Shown here: piece after piece, positions 55,563 through 64,000 of the stretch
Numbering within the stretch: the first letter of the stretch is position 1
How the letters are laid out: each line of letters begins with the position of its first letter
Source of the DNA: Lactuca virosa
Lineage: Eukaryota > Streptophyta > Magnoliopsida > Asterales > Asteraceae
DNA length: 64,000 nucleotides
Direction: 5' to 3'
Assembly (NCBI GenBank): GCA_928212115.1
Contig: CAKMRJ010005634.1
Span: 257,042,220 to 257,106,219 of the forward strand
The notes under the pieces: generated by a model
Seen by the model: only the letters and a program-made list of their open reading frames with translations
Told to the model about the DNA's origin: nothing
Database searches by the model: none
Translations under genes and position numbers: made by a program

Positions 55563-57117
55563 TGTGACAACTGTCAATTCGGGATCAAGCAAAGTCAACG
55601 AGTCAACCAAGTCAACTCGACTAATATTAGGATTTTAGGATAAGCACTATGTTTCCTAACATTCCTATTGTACAACATACAAGTATTTATACAAAGTACC
55701 GCTCTTTTCACCAATTATTGAATAAGAATTCTATTTGGGTTAACAAGTGAAATTCGAATATTTCAAGTATATATTATTATTTTTTTGGCAAAAATAATAT
55801 TTATTACACAATGTGCTAACATCTTTGATGATATTGAGGTTTTTATAATAGTTTGAATTTTTATGATTCAAATTAAGTAATTATAAATTATTTTACCACA
55901 AATTTATAAAAAAGTAACACTCTTTTTATAAAAAGATGCCAACATTTTTATAAAATGTAAAGAGTTGACTTTTGGTGTTAGTAGAAATCCATGACTAGAC
56001 TAGTGTCACCCTTTTCCCAACAAAATCTTTACCCAACATATATCCAAGCCATTACACAACATACATCCATCCATGCCCACCCCACCCCTACCCCCTTCCC
56101 TCTTTCTCTTTAACATCGGCCGAGAGGCCCTCCTCTCACCATCATCATCTTCATTTCATCTTCTTCTCTCAATAAAAAGCTCCAATCTTCCATAGATTAA
56201 TTCTTCCAATTTGGTTCTTAAGTGTTTGGCAAGTATTTTCTTCATAATCTATTGATTCTACACATTTATAACCTAGTTTCAATCCATTTACACACATTAT
56301 CATGTGTTATTATCCATAAGATCTTCACACCTTCAAGTGTTCTTGCCTTGGATTCTTCCATCTACAACCTTTATCCACCAAGAAAACACCCATAAGGTGA
56401 ATTCATACCCCATATTTTCGAGATTTTCATGTTTTAGGGGGGGGGGGGGGGATACAAGTAAAATGGTATAATAACACAAGTTATTATGCATGTTTTATAT
56501 CTATGTTGTATATAAAGTATTATTTGATTGAAATGAGTTTATTACGAGTTACTTGAACATTTATGTGTGGTATGTTAGTTTGAAATAAAAAACTAAGAAA
56601 AATAAGTATAAACATGCTATAAGTTCTTAAGAATAAGTTATAACCACAAAACTATAAAGACTGGGGTTTTTATGAACAAAATATGGCTTTTCTAGTAAAA
56701 ATGGTTATAACCTAGTTATTTCACTATTTTTGTGGGATATAAACCAAAATATGTTATTTGAGACATATGTCATGAAACTAGTCAAAAATATCAAAGATTT
56801 AGTTTTACAAAAAGAAAACTTAAAAATCTATCATTTTATGTAAAAGTGGGTTTTCTAACAAAAATGGTCATAACTAGGTTATGGCACCATTTTTGTGGGT
56901 TTTGACCAAAAATATGTTGTTTTAAACATATAAGGTTAACTTTACTTAAATATCTCAAGAAGGTAAAAATAAGTTTTACAAAGTTATATTTCACTATTTA
57001 CCGGTCGTTAAAAATGCCAAAAACTAGGAAAAATGGCTATGTCATACTAAATGTTCATATACTTGTGCTAGATGTAAATTATATGATATAATCTTTTTTA
57101 AAACATCTAACATTTGA

Positions 57118-57201
<84 letters not shown>

Positions 57202-58157
57202 ACACAACGAAACATTTATAATAAACTATAATGAGTATAGCTTATGAGTCGTTAACACAACTTTATCATTTTGGACAAAACAAATAATTATTTAAAGGTA
57301 TAATTATTTTACACTATGTAACTACTATGGAAAACTAATATTTCCACTTGCAAAAAAGGTTTTTCATTATACTATACGTAAACCGGTTAATACAATTTTG
57401 TGAGACATAGTCTTCACTGTACCTACCTGAGTACATACTAAAGTCCTGAATTATAACTAGAATCTCGGTAAGAGAGCGTGACACTTGTGTATAGATCTAT
57501 ACGGGACTGAAAATCCCGCACCTAAGCTTTTAGCTACAGCTAGACCGGCTGGTCTAGGGTGACATTTGTCTAACATTCCGACGCCTGAAGAATGTCGCAG
57601 CAGGCCAACTAGTTTTAGCATGGTTGTAATAACTCACATGGGGTATTAACAATACATTTGGTTTACGGGGCTAACATACTTTCAAATGGTTTTATATAAA
57701 AATAAAACTACATGATACTATTTACTAGTACATTACTACTTACATTTTTGGTCTTAGGGTTTAAGACTTACAACTCATTTTCAACGGAAATATTGAATTT
57801 TCTGAAAGCGCACTCTATCATTTTACAAGGAAAAGTTACAGATTCTTCTCATACAAAACTCTTATGAACTCACCAACTTAATTGTTGACACTTTTTCAAA
57901 ACTACTTGTATTCTCAGGAAATCAGTAAACAGGTAGTCAAAAGATTTTGAGGATTGGGCGTCACAGCGTCACGTTAATTACTTTTGTCATATGTATTTGG
58001 CATTGAATCATACAATGTTTTGGATACAATGTAATCTTCGTAATTATAACTATGATGGTTGTATGGCTTTGATCACTATTATTCATTATGTTATGATACT
58101 GTACATGAAGTCATCCACCACCGTACGTTTCCGCAATCCTGGTTTGGGGGTGTGACA
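55563..58157 (+). mobile_element. 3' LTR of Gypsy element C
   Basis: 2595 bp, homologous to 27266-29865. A run of 14 G at about 56438-56451 and a longer (AT)n (57121-57199) distinguish it. The GGTAAGT site of the 5' LTR is GGCAAGT here, and AAGGTGAGTTC is AAGGTGAATTC. Confidence 0.93.
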
Positions 58158-58162
58158 AATTA

Positions 58163-58325
58163 ATGTGTGTACATGTGTGTTTTCTGCATAAAGTAATGTT
58201 TTGGGTGCTTGTTGTCGGATTTTGACTCGAAAACAACCATCACCGCCGTGAGGTGGTGGCTGCCGCCGTAGACCGCCGCCGATCACCATTGCCCGAGGTG
58301 GCAGTTGGTGGTGCCTAATTTATAA

Positions 58326-58393
<68 letters not shown>

Positions 58394-59597
58394 CTAATTA
58401 TGTAACTTAGGAGTTGGAAACCCTAATTAGGGTTTAGAAAACCCTAATGACAAGAAACCCTAGTCTTGGAGTTGGTCGGGACCCGCATTAAAACTATTAA
58501 TTAAACTTAAAATAATAATTAATGATCCTCTACAATTAACTGAATGCAATATTGGAATTAATGGATTAAGTCCTTAAAGGGTTAAGTGTGGAACACTAAC
58601 CCTAGTTATCATTTTATGTGAAAAACCCTAGAATCGGGAAGCTCTATTTTGGACAATGACCGGGCACGTATTTGGGCTATTGATTGGATTATTATTACAC
58701 CCGAGAATGACTAAGTCGAACCCTAATCAGTCATACCCTTAATTGATTAAGTCCTTAATGGGTTAAGTGTTCTCACTTAACCCTAATCGTCATTTTATGT
58801 GAAACTTTAATCGTCATTTCATGTGAGGTGGTCAATGTTGCAAGTGACCATGACCTGTGATCGGGTATTGACTCAAGCATCTTCCTGTAGGTAATTGGAA
58901 GCGAGTCAAAGTTGGTAGAGTTTTTTGTTGCTACAGTGATTAACTGCACGCATATCGAGGTGAGTCTCCTCACTGTTCTATGGGTCAAAGGCAACAATGT
59001 CGGCCCATTAGGTTTGTGTATTAGAGGAAGACCAGGGGGTGTCCCTTGGCAATCTGTATGCAAGACCAGAGTCTGAACTCTGGCAATTAATTGGTTAGTA
59101 ATGGTAGAATTGTATGCTAGTTGTCTTTGTGATGCTTGCATGGAAGACCAGGAGGTGGCTCCTGGCACTTGTCTGTAAGACTCAGGGTTGTGGCCCCCGG
59201 CCTAGCAAGGGAGACCACGAGGCGGATCGTGGCATAATGGCAAGACTATGCTTGGCTTATAGCACTCCGATTGATTATGTTTTGTGTGATATGTATGGCT
59301 CATGATTATGTATGTTATGTAAGGCTCGTTTGATATGTATGTTATATGGTATTTGGGGAACTCACTAAGCTTCGTGCTTACAGTTTGTGGTTTTGGTTTC
59401 AGGTATTTCCAGTCCAGAAGCGTAGGGCCCGGCTTGATCGCAGTGCATACACTCGTGTTTTCCATAATATGTGATTTTGGGATTTAACTCTGATAATTGT
59501 GTTACTTAGAAATGTTTTTAAATGTTTGGATCAAGTTACATCTATGTTTTGAATATAATAAAATGAAATTTGTATCCTTGATTTTTGGGATGTTACA
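58163..59597 (+). mobile_element. Solo LTR B, 3' part
   Basis: Resumes LTR B after element C and ends GGGATGTTACA, followed by the target copy CTAAG (59598-59602). Contains a (CA)n(TA)n tract at 58326-58391 and the motif GGGGAACTCACTAAGC near 59354, shared with the minus-strand LTR at 1203-2801. Total LTR length about 2.46 kb, plus orientation. Confidence 0.85.
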
Positions 59598-59602
59598 CTA
59601 AG

Positions 59603-59960
59603 ATACAAGTTCTATAACTTGTATAAATATATAAATCTATATTTTTTTTTGTATGTACGAGGTACATTGAAACTACCAAGTTGATAACCGTCTAAACAGT
59701 CATAGCACATTTGTAGACGGAAGGTATATGTTATTTTTATTAGTTGTATTATTTTAACAACATAACATATGTAAATAATGATGTCACCGGAGGGCAGGAC
59801 CATTTTAGCATTTAAGCCGTTCTGAAATCCAACAACCTTATGCGGCCCTTCAAACCAGATTCCCCGTACCATAAGTAGTAGAGTAGTAAATAATACTTTT
59901 GTATGATTTATATCGCATAAAAATGATAACGTTGTTTGTATAAACAAAACATTTAGACAC

Positions 59961-60011
<51 letters not shown>

Positions 60012-62006
60012 TACAAGTAGTACATGTACCCCCCCCCCCCCCGAAAATATGTAAAAGTGTGACCGTAACACTCACCTTAAAGTGCGATTGACGATTTGTT
60101 ATGAGAATGGATGCGAGAATGTCGGGATGTATTGTCGTGAGTGCGGTATCCCGAGATAATTTAGTTTCCTAATGAAATAATATCATAAATTAATATGTGA
60201 AATGATTGGGTATTTTTGACTAAGTATAACGACTTATCAATTTTTCTAAGTTTTATTATCTCAAAATTTTATTTAAATAATTAAATAAATTTTATCTAAA
60301 AAAATATTTATTTAAATAATTAAATAAATTTTATCTAAAAAATATTTATTTTAATGTTTTCCAAAATTGGTAAATAAATCCAAGATTAATTAAATTCAAA
60401 GTATAGTTAATATTTTGTAAAAAATAATAATTCAATATTTTATTTAATCTAAAATAGCTAACTAAATAAATAAATAAAGTATATAAAAATTTTATAAATA
60501 AATTTATATTAAAATTGGGTTAAATTGAAAGGATTTTCCAAACTGGGGGTATTTTTTGTAACTTTTTAACTTAAGTTTTATTAATTTAGGATTGGCTTTG
60601 AAAACAACTTTAATGGGGAGGGACTAAACCTGGGCAATGTCATAGATGGGGCCTGCATGTATCAAAATTGTATATAATTTTGATCAAGAACAAGTGACAT
60701 CACCCTCCTGTTCGTCGAGTGTCTTACGCAAAGAAAAAAAAATAAAAACAAGTTGAATGGTCTGGTGATCTTCGGTAATTTACGATAGCAGCAACAACAA
60801 CACAAAGGGAGGTGGCAAGATAAGGGACTTACGCAGAAGGAGGGCAGCAACAACGGTGGAGTGGGGGTGGTGGCAGTGTACCGTTGGTGATAGCAGGTGG
60901 CCGACAACCTCCTGCTGCCGGTTTTTCTAGCTTTTTCTGGTGAATTTGAAGGTTGGGGGAGGTAGAGAGGGCCTTTAGGGATCGAAACAGCAACAACCAA
61001 GGGATGGAGGTGGGTTTTCCTGGTGGTGGCAGTGGGGGTTTTGATGGTGACAGGAGGGTGGCCGTTGGTGGCTGCCCTCAATTTTCTTCCTTCTTTTGAA
61101 CTGATAATGGTGGGGGGAGGGGGATGAGGGATTTTAATGACCATAAGGGGTTATAAGGGGGTGCTTTGGGTGGTAGAGGAGTGGTTTAGGGTGGTAAACC
61201 GGGAATGGAAGGTGGAGGATTTAGAGAGAGGTTTATGAGAGATTTTTGAGGAAGAGATGTTGGATGAAGATTTAGGTGTTGAATGGAGTTTTCCAAGCCT
61301 CCTTTTTATGGCTAAAACACACACACACAACCCACATGAGGACATACCTCGAACTCATTCTTGTACCTTTTGGTAAAGCTTGTACACAAAGAAGGAGAAT
61401 GGCATGAGGACATACCTCGAACTCATTCTTGTACCTTTTGGTAAAGCTTGTACACAAAGAAGGAGAATGGTATGGGGAAAGAAAACATGGAAGGCAAGAG
61501 GAGAAGAAGGAATCAAATTTTTTTGAGTCTCTTAAGTCATATGTGGGCCCCACATGGGGTTATACCCCCCATTAAATGCCAAAAACACTCCAAACCGGGT
61601 GCATTGGGATCCGAAATTCGAGAAATTTTTTTGAAAGTACCGTTAGATAGAGTTTAATTCAAGGATTCCAGAACATCAAACATATTAATTTTTGGAGTTA
61701 CGGAACTCCGGGAAATTACGTTTGAAGTTTTGCGTCTAAACGGCTCGCGATGTCTGTTTTTGCGACTTTCGTAAATACTTTTGAGAAAAATATTTTGAGT
61801 GTGAAATTAAATAATAGACTATAGTCTTATTCCAAAAACGTTCTCGTAAATCCCGTCGGCAATGCGTAAGTACCTCAATGGATCGATTCGGTTTTACGCG
61901 ATTAAAGAAAAACAATGTTTTATTGTCTGTTTTCTTAAAACTGTCGTATATGTTGCATACAAACTCCGTTTTGAACGTTCTATATATTTTCGGAAATAGG
62001 GGAACC

Positions 62007-62081
<75 letters not shown>

Positions 62082-62325
62082 TCAAAACTGCTTAATGCAA
62101 AATTTCAGTTTTTCGAACGCATTAATTAGCGTTGTCGTTTAAGCGGTTTGATTCGGTTGACAGTTTACACATTTGGAAGTAAGGTATCATCTGACATCAT
62201 ATAATAATTAAAATAAATTTATTTATTTTACTTTAGATGCACTAAAACTCAATAAGTCAGATTATCACGAGATTCACAGTGAATTGGCTGACTATAATTT
62301 TTGCCCTAAATTTCAGGATGTCACA
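59603..62325 (-). mobile_element. Solo LTR A, 5' part
   Basis: On the minus strand it begins TGTGACATCC at 62325, directly after GH17 exon sequence and the CATAT site (62326-62330). Contains (AT)n tracts at 62008-62080 and 59962-60007, a run of 14 C near 60029, and a low-complexity Pro/Thr-codon stretch (60662-61144) not believed to be a gene. No gag or pol trace. Confidence 0.75.
61335..61470. repeat. 68-bp tandem duplication within LTR A
   Basis: Two copies (61335-61402, 61403-61470) of a unit starting CATGAGGACATACCTCG; nearly identical, so a recent local duplication. Confidence 0.9.
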
Positions 62326-62330
62326 CATAT

Positions 62331-62827
62331 TCACAAGAGCAGTATGTACACTCTGCATCCCCGGACGCAAACATCCAGACAAAGAAGTATCATTGAATGT
62401 CAATACTTCATTCCCGATGGCAATGGAGATGATTTTAGTCGCCGGTAAGTAACACTGAACATTAGCCTTCACCTAAGCTTGAGCATTAGTTGGATCTGTC
62501 ATCTTTGAAAGGTACTCATTACCTAACCCCACAATAAACTCAACCCCAGTGTTTACAAAAGCTTTAAGCACCTTAGGATCGACATCATAGAGCTTCACTC
62601 TGGTGGCACCAATGGCTTTTAGCAACAGAACCACATGCTCTGGTGAAGGAATATTGTTGGCGATCTGTCCATAGTTTATCCCTACCGAAGCCACTAACAC
62701 ATGTAATAAAAACCCTACACGAAACAATAACCAAAATCAACAAAATAGAATGGAAAATTGGGAGAAAACACAATAATTTAAAGATCACATTACCAGTAAA
62801 TAGAGGAGCAAGTTTTGAATCTTCCAT
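62331..62827 (-). pseudogene. GH17 beta-1,3-glucanase pseudogene, N-terminal part
   Basis: Exon 1 62827-62794 (start ATG, 34 bp), GT-AG intron 62793-62715, exon 2 from 62714 to the CATAT insertion site. The product begins MEDSKLAPLFTG, then a hydrophobic FLLHVLVAS and the mature-like VGINYGQIANN typical of GH17. Further blocks: IGATRVKLYDVDPKVLKAF, EFIVGLGNEYL and SIAIGNEVL, whose Glu is the general acid. A TAG at 62473-62475 replaces the Trp expected before VKANV. The chain stops at VHTALVNM, where LTR A begins; the rest is at 25140-25584. A TATA-like TTATAAAG (minus) lies near 62940. Family role: hydrolysis of callose or 1,3-beta-glucans, secreted. Confidence 0.88.
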
Positions 62828-63279
62828 GGGTGAAAGAGGTAGAGAATATGGATGCGGTTTTGGTTATGTGTATGATTGAAAGGTAGGGAGAGTGACAACA
62901 GTAGTAGTAGCATAAGTGTTTGATTCTAGAACGTTTCTTCTTTATAATCAATCATCGTTGTAGGTTGAGGTCGAATATGCAAAACCTTGGCCAAGGTACG
63001 AGCCGATCTACTCTTTCTTCGGGTCACAGCTGATCGATTAACTAAATCCATCTGAAAGAAACAACCTGAAACTGTTTATAAGCCTATATCTCTATGTATA
63101 GAACTTCAGAAGCAAAACCAATAGGAAAAGATGTGAAGACGAAGCTGTGATTGTGTATCTGAGGGAATAGGCAAAGACCTTTGACTTTTGAAATTCAATG
63201 TGGGTTGAGGAAACTGATGAATAGGATGAGGGAAACCAACGTGGCATATGCAAAATGATGATTATTCAAATTTTTCCAT
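62828..63279. other. GH17 pseudogene 5' flank inside putative Pack-MULE
   Basis: Upstream sequence carried with the glucanase, including the TATA-like site near 62940. No other gene seen. Confidence 0.45.
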
Positions 63280-63401
63280 AATGACCTTTTAAAACCTAAA
63301 AACACAAGTTCGTACCCTTCAAAGGCAAAAAAAATCATGAGGGACCATTTAAACCATTATACTAAAGATTGTCGGGCTACATTGACAAATGACAATAACA
63401 C
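63280..63401 (-). repeat. Right terminal inverted repeat of putative Pack-MULE
   Basis: Inverted partner of 24847-24970; read inward it begins GTGTTATTGTCATTTGTCAA. Followed by TTATATTCA (63402-63410), 8/9 identical to the left flank. Confidence 0.7.
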
Positions 63402-63410
63402 TTATATTCA

Positions 63411-63684
63411 TTGTATACAAGTATACAATCTTTTAGAGTGATGTTCTAGGGCGTGTGAGGTGTCTAATACTCGAGAAAAAACAAAAGATGTGTCTAAATT
63501 CGAGAGAGACACAAAAGGTTTTTTAAGAATATATAAGTCATCATTAATATTTTAATGACGCACGAGATGTCTAAAGGCGCAAGATGTGTCTTCAAATCAT
63601 TTAACGACATATGAGGTGTCAAGGGCACAAGATGTGCTCTTCGATCCATAAAGGGGACAAATCTAGAGATTTGGGTTATTAAAT
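63411..63684. other. Spacer with degenerate AAGATGTGTC repeats
   Basis: No gene. Loose repeats of GAGGTGTC/AAGATGTGTCT at about 63459, 63487, 63563, 63582, 63612 and 63630. Confidence 0.45.
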
Positions 63685-64000
63685 GTGACAACCGGAAAAA
63701 ATTTCGTCAACAACTATCACTAGAGATTAGCATCGACAAATGGTAACAATAGAGTTTTTCATATTTCGGGCAAATATGATCAGATATGCTATGATTTTTA
63801 AGCAATAAAAAGCTTAATATAGTCAAAAATAAGTGATCAAAAGTTATATCGATATTAATAATAGTTAGTGTATTTGGAAAGTACACAATAACGTGATCCC
63901 AAGGATATAAATTTTGTAAAAATCTGACTCCGATTGGAGGAGTTGTGATTTTATAAAAAGTAAAAATCAATTGTGTTATTAACGTAATCAACATCAAAAT
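63685..64000. mobile_element. Possible start of another LTR at window edge
   Basis: TGTGACAACCGG at 63685 resembles the TGTGACAAC start of Gypsy LTRs such as element C. Nothing further can be tested before the window ends. Confidence 0.3.

Larger units (their letters stand above)
27266..58157 (+). mobile_element. Ty3/Gypsy element C with nested Copia insertions (30.9 kb)
   Basis: Plus strand, with a perfect TSD AATTA (27261-27265, 58158-58162). 5' LTR 27266-29865 and 3' LTR 55563-58157, both TGTGACAAC...GGGGGTGTGACA. PBS follows at 29868-29880; PPT ACGGGGGGATGA precedes the 3' LTR. Internal order: extra ORF, gag, PR, RT, RH, INT. The pol C-terminal half is present twice (34407-37035 and 44974-47057 + 55026-55562), and three Copia LTR insertions or copies interrupt it. 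Full of stops and frameshifts, so inactive. Confidence 0.93.

Noticed and set aside
60662..61144. 160-residue Pro/Thr-rich ORF
   Set aside because: Low-complexity sequence within solo LTR A; no domain, and antisense frames are similarly open.
61878..62129. ORF containing a long Ile-Tyr repeat
   Set aside because: Translation of an (AT)n microsatellite.

Overview
This window looks like nuclear DNA of a flowering plant, probably a composite (lettuce-like). It has one intron-rich plant housekeeping gene, AT-rich intergenic sequence with long (AT)n runs, and wall-to-wall LTR retrotransposons primed from initiator tRNA-Met. The lettuce-type assignment rests on the general look of the LTR families and is an inference. 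Bacterial features (operons, ribosome binding sites, CRISPR) do not apply.

Layout. 1-2801: 5' end of a minus-strand Gypsy-type element (44-bp tandem array, leader, PBS, one LTR). 2802-4270: decayed LTR remnant with a 26-bp perfect palindrome and an (AT)n run. 4270-18441: a truncated minus-strand Tat-type Ty3/Gypsy element, split by a complete minus-strand Tekay-like chromovirus (7213-16813, TSD AAATC). 18442-20700: hairpin-rich LTR-like block and a broken PIF/Harbinger transposase. 21004-23389: an apparently intact 9-exon RPT5 gene (26S proteasome ATPase subunit 6A), minus strand. 23898-24302: a Tourist-type MITE.

24847-63401 is a Russian doll. A glycoside hydrolase family 17 (beta-1,3-glucanase) pseudogene lies between ~120-bp terminal inverted repeats with an 8/9 matching 9-bp target duplication, as in a Pack-MULE. 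Its second exon is split by about 36.7 kb: LTR A (25585..62325, TSD CATAT), containing solo LTR B (26245..59597, TSD CTAAG), containing Gypsy element C (27266-58157, TSD AATTA). C contains a partly duplicated pol block, Copia family D (solo LTR at 33619-34406, plus a gag-only copy at 37260-44973, target GAACA), and a very young Copia element E (47058-55020, TSD AAAGC). Insertion order reads from the outside in, and E is last.

The most unusual signal is in Copia D and E. Their leaders carry families of hairpins whose loops are conserved while the stem arms change in a compensatory way, including paired length changes. This pattern suggests a selected RNA structure, possibly for packaging or dimerisation. 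The only gene likely to serve the host is RPT5; all other coding sequence belongs to mobile elements or is broken. All repeat boundaries, TSDs and identities were read by eye, without alignment software.
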